DNA of 64,000 bases from Hyphomonas atlantica corrig. (lineage in GTDB: Bacteria; Pseudomonadota; Alphaproteobacteria; Caulobacterales; Hyphomonadaceae): the NCBI RefSeq assembly GCF_000682715.1, contig NZ_AWFH01000056.1, positions 62,001 through 126,000 of the forward strand, read 5' to 3'. Positions 27,508 to 36,492 of the stretch are shown piece after piece; within the stretch, counting starts at the first letter, position 1, and every line of letters starts with the position of its first letter. The translations under genes were made by a program, and so were the position numbers. The notes under the pieces are model-generated. The model was not told the origin of the DNA. It saw only the letters and a list, made by a program, of their open reading frames with translations, and ran no database searches.

Positions 27508-27717
27508 ATGCGTAAGGGGACGCTACTGACAAACAACTGGCTGCTTGGAGGCATTTCTGTCCTCATCCTGATGATGACACTGTTTGTTTCCAGCCTGCAT
27601 GGTGACACGGCTCTGGAGTTCGGCGGGCTTCAGATGACCTTTGCGCCGCACGAGGAGGGGGGCGTTCGCCTGAGCATCGCCCGCTCTTTCGGCCAGTCAG
27701 ATTTCACCGCGCTTTAA
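27508..27717 (+). CDS. 69-residue membrane protein ending the psp operon
   Basis: One transmembrane helix ([19 protein letters not shown]) followed by a short soluble tail ([19 protein letters not shown]). AAGGACC ribosome site as for pspC, 45 bases downstream of pspC. No family recognised; possibly a PspD/PspG-like accessory by position. Its last 21 bases overlap the 3' end of the convergent mnmC. Confidence 0.65.
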   Translation: MRKGTLLTNNWLLGGISVLILMMTLFVSSLHGDTALEFGGLQMTFAPHEEGGVRLSIARSFGQSDFTAL

Positions 27718-29547
27718 GGCGCGCAGGATAAGGCGCGAGGGGCTGATTGCTTCCAGCGCCGAAACCTCGGCGGCAACTGGTCCGCCCAGACACATGGCTG
27801 CGAGAATTCGTCCCGCCCAGGGACCCCAGGTAAACCCTCGCGCGCCAAAGCCATTCACCAAGAATATTCCCGGCAAAAGAGGTGCATCTGTTTCGGCGGC
27901 GCGCCCTGTTCTCAGTCCGGAAAAGGCTTCAAGCATCGCTTCAAGGTTTGGTACGGCACCGATCAGGGGCAGACGGTCGGCGGTAGTGGCGCGAATTGCT
28001 GCACGTGATGTGACCTGATGGTCTTTCGCGTCGCGTCGCCACCACGGGGAGAGCTTTTTTAGGGCTTCAGCATTATCTTCTCGCGCTGTGTCGCTTGTTG
28101 TCGCGTCGGCATCCTGCGGAATTTTTTCGAACGTCGCGCCCCATAAGCGCTCATCGTTCAGGGCAAGGGCGTAGTGTCCGCTGGCCAGAGCATCTGCCTC
28201 AACGCGTGTTGCGCCGGTTACAAACTCTACCTGGCCAAGCCTGCCTTCCAGTTTCAGCCAGTCGAACTGCTGAATGGCGGACATGGCATTGGCCATGATG
28301 ATTGCATCAAAGGTCTCGCCATTTACGGTCCGGTTGCGGAGGTCGATGTTCACGGTCCCGATCTGTACCCGGACACCTTCGAGAAGGCTCGCGACAATTT
28401 TCTGCGGCTCAAGAATCATTGCGCGTTTGTGCAGAAGACCGCCGCCTGAAATGGCCTCGAGGTCTTCCAGCGGCAGAGGTGGGTCAGCGAGCAGTTTGGC
28501 AAAGCGGCTCAATTCTGCCGTGTCTTTCGGCATCTGACGAACACTGGTTTCATGCGCGCCATCCATACTTGAATAGGTTTGCCGAGCGGCAAGATAGGCG
28601 TCGATCAAAAGGCGCGCCTGAACCGTGTCGCCGGCATCAAGGCGCGGCATCAGCAAGGCGAGAGGGTTGCCACTTGCGCCGCTGGCGATGCCTGCTGGAT
28701 CAAAGACGGTGACATTCGCTCCACGCACGGACAGCGCATGCGCCGCGCTGGCGCCAGCAATTCCCGCGCCGAGGATGGCGATTCTTTTCGCGGTCGAAGC
28801 GCTTCCACGAAGTCCGTATACATCTTGAGCGGAGGTGGAGGGCTTGAGTAGCGTGGCTTCCAGTCGTTCTCTCTTTCGCCCATGCCCTTGTGCCTTGGCG
28901 ACATTGAAGCCCTCATCCGCCAGTCCGCGGCGAACAGCGCCTGCGACGGTGAATGTGCCGATGACTGCGCCCGGTTTCGATCGCGCCGCGATCCGGCCGT
29001 AGAGTTCGGCGGCCCACATATCTTCATTTTTTGCGGGGCTGAAGCCGTCAAGGAACCAGGCATCGGCTTGAAACTCGCTTTGTGGCAGCGTGTCGTGAAT
29101 ATCGCCCAGATGCAGCGTGAGCGTTATGCCCAGATCTTGCCAGACTTCATGATGCACACGGCGGATGGGCCCGGGCCACGCCGCAAGCAGGCGATCTGCA
29201 TAAGGCTTCAGTTCCGGCCATGTTTTCAACGCTCTGGCAGCGTCGTCGCGGGTGAGTGGGAACCCCTCAAAGCTGACAAAATGAAGCCAGGCATCCGGAT
29301 GTGGGCGGTTTGCCTGCCACAATTCGCACAGGGCCAGGAAGTTCAGTCCGGTCCCAAAGCCTGTTTCGGCTATTGTGAACTCGTCCCGGCCGGTCCAGGC
29401 CTCTGGCAGGCCGCATCCCTTCAGGAACACGGCCCGCGTTTCTGCCAGACCGTCGCCAGCCGTGAAGTAAACGTCACCTGCCTCCCGCGCGACGGGTGTG
29501 CCATCGTCTTTCCAGTCGATAGTGGGGTGGGTCAGCAGGCGTGTCAT
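27697..29547 (-). CDS. mnmC: bifunctional tRNA mnm5s2U34 biosynthesis protein
   Basis: 616 residues combining two enzymes: an N-terminal methyltransferase domain (Mnm[12 protein letters not shown], and [17 protein letters not shown]) and a C-terminal FAD-dependent oxidoreductase ([17 protein letters not shown] and the [14 protein letters not shown] end). It turns cmnm5s2U34 into mnm5s2U34 in tRNA wobble positions. The ATG at 29547 gives [12 protein letters not shown]; an in-frame start at 29604 is less likely. A short 10-bp-phased GCGACA array falls in the linker encoding ATTSDTARE. Confidence 0.93.
   Translation of the reverse strand: MTRLLTHPTIDWKDDGTPVAREAGDVYFTAGDGLAETRAVFLKGCGLPEAWTGRDEFTIAETGFGTGLNFLALCELWQANRPHPDAWLHFVSFEGFPLTRDDAARALKTWPELKPYADRLLAAWPGPIRRVHHEVWQDLGITLTLHLGDIHDTLPQSEFQADAWFLDGFSPAKNEDMWAAELYGRIAARSKPGAVIGTFTVAGAVRRGLADEGFNVAKAQGHGRKRERLEATLLKPSTSAQDVYGLRGSASTAKRIAILGAGIAGASAAHALSVRGANVTVFDPAGIASGASGNPLALLMPRLDAGDTVQARLLIDAYLAARQTYSSMDGAHETSVRQMPKDTAELSRFAKLLADPPLPLEDLEAISGGGLLHKRAMILEPQKIVASLLEGVRVQIGTVNIDLRNRTVNGETFDAIIMANAMSAIQQFDWLKLEGRLGQVEFVTGATRVEADALASGHYALALNDERLWGATFEKIPQDADATTSDTAREDNAEALKKLSPWWRRDAKDHQVTSRAAIRATTADRLPLIGAVPNLEAMLEAFSGLRTGRAAETDAPLLPGIFLVNGFGARGFTWGPWAGRILAAMCLGGPVAAEVSALEAISPSRLILRALKRGEI
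28079..28104 (+). repeat. three-copy 10-bp-phased TGTCGC array inside mnmC
   Basis: TCTCGC at 28079, TGTCGC at 28089 and TGTCGC at 28099, spaced exactly 10 bases. The same hexamer and pitch occur at 54471-54527 and 60254-60329. Short enough that chance is possible on its own. Confidence 0.45.
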
Positions 29548-29699
29548 TGCACAGCAGGTAGCTGGGCAGGGGGCGTTTGAACAGACCTCGCGCGCCGCGT
29601 GCAACCTGTAGAGGATTTAATCGGATCGCTCTGCCTTCACGTGCGTTGATTGGATGACCGCACTCACGCGGCCGAACACAACCCATGAAGGAGATTGAA

Positions 29700-29870
29700 A
29701 TGGACAAGGAGCATGTCAAAGGCGCCGCAAAGAAAGCCGAAGGCGAAATCAAGGAAACTGTCGGCGAGATGACAGATAACAAGAAAATGCAGGCCGAAGG
29801 CAAAATGGACAAAGCCGAAGGCGAAGTCCGCGACACCGCAGGCGATGTAAAGGATGCCACGAAAAAATAG
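29700..29870 (+). CDS. CsbD family stress protein
   Basis: 56 residues, highly charged and without hydrophobic core: MDKEHVKGAAKKAEGEIKE then repeated AEGxxDKAEGEVRDTAGD elements, typical of CsbD, a small general-stress protein of unknown action. AAGGAG precedes the chosen ATG. A separate transcription unit with its own terminator. Confidence 0.9.
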   Translation: MDKEHVKGAAKKAEGEIKETVGEMTDNKKMQAEGKMDKAEGEVRDTAGDVKDATKK

Positions 29871-29891
29871 GCTGGCATTTCCTGAACTGAG

Positions 29892-29918
29892 AAAGCCGCC
29901 CCGAGAGGGGCGGCTTTT
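29892..29918 (+). terminator. intrinsic terminator after the csbD-like gene
   Basis: Stem AAAGCCGCCCC with GGGGCGGCTTT, four-base loop, followed by T residues. Confidence 0.9.
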
Positions 29919-29974
29919 CCTTGCGTACCGGCTATGCGCACGCCACATAGGGGTCAAAGCAGAAGGTGAACGGG

Positions 29975-30262
29975 ATGACCGAGATCAAGATCACGCGAGA
30001 GGACGGAAAGTCCGGAGGACGTTATGTTGCTGTCGTGAACGGTCATGAGGCCGAAATGACCTATTCCAGAGCAGGCACAGAGCGGATCATCATTGATCAC
30101 ACCGGCGTCCCAAGAGAGTTGGGTGGGCTTGGTGTCGGGGTGGCATTGGTCAAACAAGCGGTTGAGGATGCCCGGCGCGATGGAATCAAGATCATACCAC
30201 TCTGCCCCTTCGCGAAGGCTCAAATTCAGAAACACCCTGAATGGCAGGACATTCTTGCATGA
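29975..30262 (+). CDS. small GNAT-like N-acetyltransferase (YjdJ/NATD1 type), copy 1
   Basis: 95 residues; the compact one-domain GNAT of this type has the acetyl-CoA loop GVPRELGGLGVGVALV. AGAAGG precedes the ATG. Substrate unknown. Followed by a paralogue overlapping it by four bases. Confidence 0.85.
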   Translation: MTEIKITREDGKSGGRYVAVVNGHEAEMTYSRAGTERIIIDHTGVPRELGGLGVGVALVKQAVEDARRDGIKIIPLCPFAKAQIQKHPEWQDILA

Positions 30263-30534
30263 GTGCGATTACCCACGACGAGAACCATATGCGCTACAGC
30301 CACTACGAGGACGGGCTGGAAGCCTATCTGACCTATGAGCGTCCGCGCACAGGTCATCGACATATCACGCATACGATCGTGCCCGGCGAATTGGGTGGCA
30401 AAGGGCTTGGCAAGCGTCTGGTGACGGCTGCGATGGAAGATATCATTGCGGCGGGTGAAACGGTTTCATCATCCTGCTGGTTTGCCACCGCCTTGATCGA
30501 GAAAACGCCCGAATGGGCAGCGCTCCGCGTATGA
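30259..30534 (+). CDS. small GNAT-like N-acetyltransferase (YjdJ/NATD1 type), copy 2
   Basis: 91 residues, same fold as the preceding gene: IVPGELGGKGLGKRLV is the acetyl-CoA loop and it ends with the shared pattern (IEKTPEWAAL, compare IQKHPEWQDI). The two diverge elsewhere, so the duplication is old. Coupled by ATGA on both sides. Confidence 0.85.
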   Translation: MSAITHDENHMRYSHYEDGLEAYLTYERPRTGHRHITHTIVPGELGGKGLGKRLVTAAMEDIIAAGETVSSSCWFATALIEKTPEWAALRV

Positions 30535-30980
30535 CGCAGCCTTTCTGGCAGACGAAAACCCTCGCCGAAATGTCGTCGGAAGAGTGGGAGTCCCTCTGCG
30601 ATGGCTGCGGTAAGTGCTGCTTATTGAAACTGGAAGACGAAGACACCGGTGAGATAGCGTATACCCGTCTGCACTGTCGCCTTTTTGATGGTGAGACTTG
30701 CCGGTGCGCGGACTATCAGAACCGGAAGAAAATCGTCGAAGACTGCGTGATCCTGACCCCGCAAAAGGTCGAGGAGATCCGCTGGATGCCGCAGACGTGC
30801 GCCTACCGGCTTGTTCATGAAGGCAGGGATTTGCCGGAGTGGCACCATCTGGTCTGCGGGGATCGCGAGCGCATTCACGCTGAGGGCCATTCCATCCGGG
30901 GACGCACGATTTCCGAAGACACGGTTTTCGAAGAAGACACTGAAGACTGGATTGTCGACTGGGAAGGCAATGAGCCCTAG
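30531..30980 (+). CDS. YcgN/UPF0260 cysteine-cluster protein
   Basis: 149 residues. A CxxCxxCC cluster (LCDGCGKCC) with later cysteines in CRLFDGETCRC, VEDCVIL, TCAYR and VCGD matches the UPF0260/YkgJ-type putative metal-binding family. Function unknown; often thought to hold zinc or iron-sulfur. Starts four bases inside the end of the second acetyltransferase and shares its stop tetranucleotide CTAG with the convergent regulator. Confidence 0.9.
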   Translation: MTQPFWQTKTLAEMSSEEWESLCDGCGKCCLLKLEDEDTGEIAYTRLHCRLFDGETCRCADYQNRKKIVEDCVILTPQKVEEIRWMPQTCAYRLVHEGRDLPEWHHLVCGDRERIHAEGHSIRGRTISEDTVFEEDTEDWIVDWEGNEP

Positions 30981-31909
30981 ACGCCCACAACTTCGCTGTT
31001 CGTCGCTTCCGCTTTGAGCCATTTGATGAAATTACGTACATCCGGGGTCAGGTGACGCCCTTTCGGATATACAATCCAATAGCCGAAATCGATCAGGTGT
31101 GAGCCGTCCGCAAACGGTGCAACCAGGCGCCCTGAAGCAAGGTCTGCGGCGGCGATGGCGCGTTTTGCGAGCGCGACCCCGCGCCCGGCGGCTGCGGCTT
31201 CGATCACAAGGATTGCCTGATTGAAGCGCGGCCCTCGACTTCCATCCGCGTCGGTTACATTGCGCGCGCGCAGCCAGCTTGCCCAATCCGGGCAGGAAGG
31301 ATCATTTTCGTTGCTTTCATCATGGATCAGCGTGTGATGGCGCAAATCGGATGGCTTGCGGATGGCGTCAGGGCCGTCCAGCAGGGCGGGGGAGCAAACT
31401 GGCAGGACCGTCTCGTCCATCAGTTTTTCTGATTTCAGCCCGTCATAATTTCCGCGACCGTAGCGAATGGCAAAATCGGCATCGGCAGTGGTGAAATCAG
31501 TCAGCCCCATATCTGCGCTGATCCAGGCTTCCACGTCCTCATGGTCCCGGTGAAACCCATCAAGACGCGGGGCCAGCCATTTGGCGGCGAAGGAAGGTGC
31601 CGAGGAAACCATGACCCGGCCTTTTCGCGCAGGCGCCTGCATGATGCGGCCAGCTTCAGAAATTCTCTCAAATGCGTCGCGCACAAGGGGCAGGCTTGCC
31701 TGAGCGGCATCTGTCAGCAAAACTGAACGGCCGGTTCGTTTGAACAGTGGCGTTCCGGCGTATTCCTCCAACTGCCTTATCTGTTGTGAAATGGCGCCGG
31801 GCGTGACATTCAGTTCCTCGGCAGCCTGCGTGAAAGACAGGCGCCGCGCGGCAGCTTCAAAGGCTCTCAGCGCATTCAGGGGAGGCAGTCGGTCGGTTGG
31901 ATCTGACAT
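30977..31909 (-). CDS. LysR-family regulator, GcvA-like
   Basis: 310 residues. N-terminal winged HTH with LPPLNALRAFEAAARRLSFT and VTPGAISQQIRQLE, the GcvA/AmpR subgroup signature, then a periplasmic-binding-fold effector domain. The start at MSDPTDRLPPLNAL is preferred to two upstream in-frame starts that lack ribosome sites. It is divergent from the cysG operon (107 bases), so control of sulfite reduction genes is possible, but GcvA-like proteins are not the classic Cys regulators. Confidence 0.88.
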   Translation of the reverse strand: MSDPTDRLPPLNALRAFEAAARRLSFTQAAEELNVTPGAISQQIRQLEEYAGTPLFKRTGRSVLLTDAAQASLPLVRDAFERISEAGRIMQAPARKGRVMVSSAPSFAAKWLAPRLDGFHRDHEDVEAWISADMGLTDFTTADADFAIRYGRGNYDGLKSEKLMDETVLPVCSPALLDGPDAIRKPSDLRHHTLIHDESNENDPSCPDWASWLRARNVTDADGSRGPRFNQAILVIEAAAAGRGVALAKRAIAAADLASGRLVAPFADGSHLIDFGYWIVYPKGRHLTPDVRNFIKWLKAEATNSEVVGV

Positions 31910-32016
31910 GGATAGTTTCTCTAAAGGATCGCTGTAGGGGTTCATGGTTGCGTCCGCCGCGTCAAGAGCCATTTTGACATTCGACTGATCAGCTAACCTA
32001 AATGAGGTCCGCCCGC

Positions 32017-33423
32017 ATGCGCCAGTTCCCGGCTTTCTTCAACATGGATGACGCGCGCGTCGTCGTGTTTGGCGGCGGAGAAGAAGCGCGCCGCAAGGTG
32101 CGCCTGCTCGCAAAGACGCCAGCGCAAATCACTGTAATTATTGGCAAAGATATCGATCCAGGTTTCGCCGAGGAATTTGCGGGGCGTATCACGATCGCGC
32201 CTCAGAGCGAGGCTGGCCCGGCACTGGATATTGCCCGCTTTGCGATTGTCGCCTGCCGCATCGACGAAAATACAGAACGATCGATCACATGGGCGCGCCA
32301 ATATGGGGTGCCTCTGAACGTCGTCGACCGCCCTGAATTGTGCGATTTTACCGTTCCGTCCATTCTGGACCGGGGTGAGATTGTCGCGGCTGTTGCTTCC
32401 GGTGGATCTGCTCCTGTGCTCGCAAAATCAGTGCGCGCCAAGCTCGAAGGCCTGCTGCCGGCACGGATCGGTGATCTGGCTGAACTGGCGGGTCGGATGC
32501 GAGACGAAGTGAAGGAGAGATTGCCCAATGCTGGCGAGCGCCGGCAGTTCTGGGAATCTGTGCTGAATGGCAAGGCCGCTGAGCTTGCCTATGCGGGAGA
32601 AATTGAGGCTGCTGAGCAGGCTATGCGAGACGCACTCAATGGTCGTCGCGCACAGGGCGTGGTGCATTTGGTCGGGGCCGGTCCGGGTGATCCGGAATTG
32701 CTGACATTGAAAGCGCTACGCCTGCTTCAGGAGGCCGATATCGTCTACTTTGACCGGCTGGTGAGTGACGAGATTCTTACTCTGATCCGCCGGGATGCGG
32801 ACCGTGTGCCGGTTGGCAAGAGCAAGGGCGATCACTCCGTACCCCAAGAAGAAATTCACGAGATGCTGATCCGCTCTGCGCGTGATGGCAAGCGTGTCGT
32901 TCGCCTCAAAGGCGGTGATCCATTCATTTTCGGTCGCGGCGGCGAGGAAATGGAAGCTGTCCTGGCCGCGGGTGTTGAGGCGTTTGTCGTGCCAGGCATT
33001 TCGTCTGCGCTTGGCTGCGCAGCGCAGGCGGGCGTGCCGCTTACCCATCGCGATCATGCGCAGAGCCTGACCTTCGTGACCGGACACGCAAAGTCTGGCG
33101 GTGTGCCAGACCTCGACTGGGAATCTCTCGCCAAACCGAACCAGACCGTGACAGTCTTCATGGGCGTTGGTACAGCCGCCGCGATCACAGACAAGCTGAT
33201 CGAAGCCGGGCGCGCGCCTGACACGCCTGTTGCTGTCATCGAGAATGGCACGCGACGCGATGAGATTCAGGTTTTTGGAATTCTGGCGGAATTGCCGGAC
33301 CTCATCACAGATAACGGCATCAAGGGGCCGGCCCTGCTGATCATTGGCAAAGTGGCAGGTTTGCCATTCGCCAGCGGCACAATCGCTCAGGCTAATCCGG
33401 TCCAGCAGGAGACTTTCGCATGA
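32017..33423 (+). CDS. cysG: siroheme synthase (methyltransferase plus precorrin-2 dehydrogenase/ferrochelatase)
   Basis: 468 residues with both halves of CysG. N-terminal NAD-binding dehydrogenase/chelatase (ARVVVFGGGEEARRKV), then uroporphyrinogen-III methyltransferase (VVHLVGAGPGDPELLTLKA and VVRLKGGDPFIFGRGGEE). It makes siroheme for the sulfite reductase encoded two genes later. The ATG behind TGAGG is chosen over one 15 bases upstream. First gene of a six-gene operon. Confidence 0.95.
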   Translation: MRQFPAFFNMDDARVVVFGGGEEARRKVRLLAKTPAQITVIIGKDIDPGFAEEFAGRITIAPQSEAGPALDIARFAIVACRIDENTERSITWARQYGVPLNVVDRPELCDFTVPSILDRGEIVAAVASGGSAPVLAKSVRAKLEGLLPARIGDLAELAGRMRDEVKERLPNAGERRQFWESVLNGKAAELAYAGEIEAAEQAMRDALNGRRAQGVVHLVGAGPGDPELLTLKALRLLQEADIVYFDRLVSDEILTLIRRDADRVPVGKSKGDHSVPQEEIHEMLIRSARDGKRVVRLKGGDPFIFGRGGEEMEAVLAAGVEAFVVPGISSALGCAAQAGVPLTHRDHAQSLTFVTGHAKSGGVPDLDWESLAKPNQTVTVFMGVGTAAAITDKLIEAGRAPDTPVAVIENGTRRDEIQVFGILAELPDLITDNGIKGPALLIIGKVAGLPFASGTIAQANPVQQETFA

Positions 33424-33725
33424 CATCCGTCCGCCCGAAACTTAAGCCAGAGACACCGAAGGCAGTAACCGCCTGGGAAACGGCCACAGGTGAAAATGTC
33501 TGGATGACCGCCGATGGGGGCTGGACCAAGGATCCAGCCCAGATCGGAGCGTTCACAGGTGAGGAGGCCGAAGCCCGCCTTGCTGATGCGCAAGCCCAGG
33601 AAGGGCAGGTTACCGACCCTTACTTTATGGAAGTCACGGAAACCGGTGGTATTACAGGCCGGGAAACGTTGCGCGAGACCATTCGTGCGACCGGGCCGAC
33701 CGTTGCATACGGGGACGCTGGCTGA
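33420..33725 (+). CDS. DUF2849 domain protein
   Basis: 101 residues, starting in the cysG stop codon (ATGA). DUF2849 genes recur next to alphaproteobacterial sulfite reductases. Soluble, without cysteine; VTAWETATGENVWMTADGG is a beta-rich opening. Perhaps an assembly or electron-donor adaptor, by context only. Confidence 0.82.
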   Translation: MTSVRPKLKPETPKAVTAWETATGENVWMTADGGWTKDPAQIGAFTGEEAEARLADAQAQEGQVTDPYFMEVTETGGITGRETLRETIRATGPTVAYGDAG

Positions 33726-34354
33726 TGCCAAATCGCGAGATTACGCGTTTGACCCTTTACGGAGACTCCATCTCCGGCAATTGCATGAAGCCGAAATGGA
33801 CGGCCGACTTGCTGGGCATTGCTTATGACTGGGTTGAGGTAGACATTCTTCAAGGCGGCACGCGCACGGAAGACTTTTTGTCTGTGAACCCGGCCGGTCA
33901 GGTGCCATTGGCGCGCTGGCCGGATGGCCGCGCTTTGCCGCAGTCCAACTCCATCATGCTTTACCTCGCCGAAGACGCTGGCAGCGAGTTGGTACCTGCG
34001 GACTCATTCAAGAAAGCACAGATGATGAGCTGGCTGTTCTGGGAGCAGTATTCGCATGAGACAGCGATTGCCGTGCGGCGATTCCAGAAACACTATCTCA
34101 AGACACCTGAGGACCAGATCGATCCGCAGCTCATGGCCAGAGGGCGACGCGCCCTCGGAGTGATGGAGCTGCAACTGACTTATACGGACTGGTTGGTCGG
34201 TGATGCGATGACACTCGCAGATATCGCGCTGGTCGCCTATACGCGCGTCGCGCATGAAGGCGGCTTTGACCTGAGTGAATTTCCCTCCGTCGAACGATGG
34301 GTCAGCCGCACAGAAGCGGCGCTTAATATCCCGCATGCAAAAGAGGCTGCGTAA
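33725..34354 (+). CDS. glutathione S-transferase family protein
   Basis: 209 residues: thioredoxin-like N-terminal domain (TLYGDSISGNCMKPKWTADL, with a Ser at the usual active position, and the cis-Pro/SNSI glutathione segment QSNSIMLYLA), then an all-helical C-terminal domain. Overlaps both neighbours by one base (TGATG, TAATG), so it belongs to the sulfite-reduction operon. No characterised GST takes part in that pathway; it may handle sulfite- or persulfide-glutathione adducts. Confidence 0.88.
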   Translation: MPNREITRLTLYGDSISGNCMKPKWTADLLGIAYDWVEVDILQGGTRTEDFLSVNPAGQVPLARWPDGRALPQSNSIMLYLAEDAGSELVPADSFKKAQMMSWLFWEQYSHETAIAVRRFQKHYLKTPEDQIDPQLMARGRRALGVMELQLTYTDWLVGDAMTLADIALVAYTRVAHEGGFDLSEFPSVERWVSRTEAALNIPHAKEAA

Positions 34355-36012
34355 TGTATCGTTATGATGAATTTGATGCTCGGATCGTGTCCGAGCGTGT
34401 CGCGCAATTCCGGGGGCAGGTGGAACGCCGCCTGGCTGGAACGCTGCTCGAAGATGAATTCAAACCGCTGCGCTTGCAGAATGGAGTGTATCTCCAGCTA
34501 CATGCCTATATGCTGCGTGTTGCCATTCCCTATGGCCAGTTGAGCGGTCGTCAGCTGCGCCAGCTCGCAGTTGTCGCGCGGGACTATGACCGTGGTTATG
34601 GCCACTTCACGACCCGTCAAAACATTCAGTTCAACTGGGTTGCCCTGAAAGATATTCCCGATGTGCTCGCGAAGCTCGCGGAAGTAGAGATGCACGCAAT
34701 TCAGACCTCGGGGAATTGCATCCGCAACGTGACGTCTGACCATTTTGCGGGAGCGACAAAAGATGAGTTGATGGACCCACGTCCGTGGTGCGAGATCATC
34801 CGCCAATGGAGCACATTTCATCCGGAATTCGCTTTCCTGCCACGGAAATTCAAGATTGCGGTCACGGCCGCCGAGCATGACCGGGCCGCGATCCGCGTGC
34901 ACGATATTGGCCTGCACATTCGCAAACGCGGCGACGTCGTCGGGTTTGAAGTGCATGTCGGTGGCGGGCAGGGGCGTACGCCACATCTGGCGACGCTCGT
35001 GAACGAATTCGTGCCTGAAGCCGAACTGCTCGACTATCTCGAAGCAATCATGCGCGTGTACAACCGCTTCGGTCGCCGGGACAACAAGTACAAGGCGCGC
35101 ATCAAGATCCTGGTGAGTGAGCTGGGTGAAGGCGAGTTCCGCCGCTTGGTGGAAGAAGAATATGCGGCGCAACGCCCGCAGGAGAAAATCGATCTTCCGC
35201 AGGCGGAGATTGATCGGATTCACGCCTATTTCGCGCCTCCGGCCCTGGCTGAAAAACCTGCAACGTCTGATGCATTCGAGGCGCTCAAGGCCGAAGATCC
35301 GGAGTTTGCGCGCTGGGCGCGCGTGAACTTGCATCCGCACAAAACAGATGGTTACGCGTCTGTTACGGTGAGCCTGAAGCCGGTTGGCGGTCTTGCCGGG
35401 GACGCGACGGATGCGCAGATGATGACGGTCGCGCATCTGGCTGAGACCTATGCGTATGATGATATTCGCGTTAGTCACGCCCAGAACCTCGTCCTGCCGC
35501 ATGTGGCGCTGGATGACCTGCCGGATGTGTACCGCGAGCTGAAAGCGGCTGGCCTTCACACTGCCAATGAGAGCCTGATTACGGACATGATCGTCTGCCC
35601 CGGCCTCGACTATTGCAACCTTGCCAATGCCCGGTCCATTCCGGTTGGTCAGGCTGTCCAGCAAGTCTTCGCTGATCCTGATTATCAGGAGGATATTGGC
35701 CGCCTGCACATCAATATTTCCGGATGTATCAACGCTTGTGGCCACCATCATATCGGCCATATCGGCATTCTGGGCGTCGATAAGAAAGGTGAGGAATTCT
35801 ATCAGATCACCTTTGGCGGCCGCGCCGATGAGAAGGCCGCGATCGGCTCGATTGCCGGGCCGGGCCTGAAAGCCGATGATGTTCCGAGCGCGCTGAAACG
35901 CGTCGTGGATACCTATCGCGACCTGCGCTCCGACAAGAGCGAATTGTTTATCGAGACGTTGGCCCGCCTCGGCCATGATCCCTTCAAGGAGGCACTTTAT
36001 GCCGCTGATTAA
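34354..36012 (+). CDS. cysI: assimilatory sulfite (nitrite/sulfite) reductase hemoprotein
   Basis: 552 residues. Reduces sulfite to sulfide by six electrons using siroheme and a 4Fe-4S cluster, bound by CPGLDYC and the distal CINAC followed by GHHH. The two ferredoxin-like half repeats are visible (GQLSGRQLRQLAVVARDYDRG and the second repeat). No CysJ flavoprotein is in the window, so the electron donor is probably ferredoxin or encoded elsewhere. Confidence 0.94.
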   Translation: MYRYDEFDARIVSERVAQFRGQVERRLAGTLLEDEFKPLRLQNGVYLQLHAYMLRVAIPYGQLSGRQLRQLAVVARDYDRGYGHFTTRQNIQFNWVALKDIPDVLAKLAEVEMHAIQTSGNCIRNVTSDHFAGATKDELMDPRPWCEIIRQWSTFHPEFAFLPRKFKIAVTAAEHDRAAIRVHDIGLHIRKRGDVVGFEVHVGGGQGRTPHLATLVNEFVPEAELLDYLEAIMRVYNRFGRRDNKYKARIKILVSELGEGEFRRLVEEEYAAQRPQEKIDLPQAEIDRIHAYFAPPALAEKPATSDAFEALKAEDPEFARWARVNLHPHKTDGYASVTVSLKPVGGLAGDATDAQMMTVAHLAETYAYDDIRVSHAQNLVLPHVALDDLPDVYRELKAAGLHTANESLITDMIVCPGLDYCNLANARSIPVGQAVQQVFADPDYQEDIGRLHINISGCINACGHHHIGHIGILGVDKKGEEFYQITFGGRADEKAAIGSIAGPGLKADDVPSALKRVVDTYRDLRSDKSELFIETLARLGHDPFKEALYAAD

Positions 36013-36487
36013 GAACGGCACGGAGATCGACGATATCTGGGCTTATGTCCCCGATGAAGGAGAGCTGTCCCCTGGCGGATGTATTACAGTTTCGCTGGCA
36101 CGTTTTCGCAGCGAGACGGACGTGCTGCTTGCACGAAATACCGATATCGGCGTGCGTCTGGAGCCGGGCGATGATCCTCATGAGCTGGAGGAGCATCTGG
36201 AGCGTCTCCAGCTGATCGAGATCAGTTTTCCTAAATATACCGACGGGCGTGGATACTCGCAGGCGCAGCTACTACGCCGTCGCTTCGGATATTCTGGAGA
36301 GCTGCGCGCCGTCGGCCACGTCCTGCGGGATCAGATATTCTATATGAACCGTTCAGGCTTTGATGCTTACGAGACCGACCGCGCTGACCTACATGAAGTG
36401 CTGAACGCATTGAATGAGTATTCCGAGGTCTACCAGCCCGCAGCGGGTGATCGGACGCCGGTCTACCGGAAGAGACACGAAAGCTGA
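35999..36487 (+). CDS. DUF934 domain protein
   Basis: 162 residues, overlapping the sulfite reductase end by 14 bases. DUF934 proteins are found beside cysI and cysH in many proteobacteria and are thought to assist sulfite reduction. Signature segments GRGYSQAQLLRRRFGYSGELRA and VGHVLRDQ are present (conserved in the family). Catalytic role unknown. Confidence 0.88.
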   Translation: MPLIKNGTEIDDIWAYVPDEGELSPGGCITVSLARFRSETDVLLARNTDIGVRLEPGDDPHELEEHLERLQLIEISFPKYTDGRGYSQAQLLRRRFGYSGELRAVGHVLRDQIFYMNRSGFDAYETDRADLHEVLNALNEYSEVYQPAAGDRTPVYRKRHES

Positions 36488-36492
36488 CCCTT

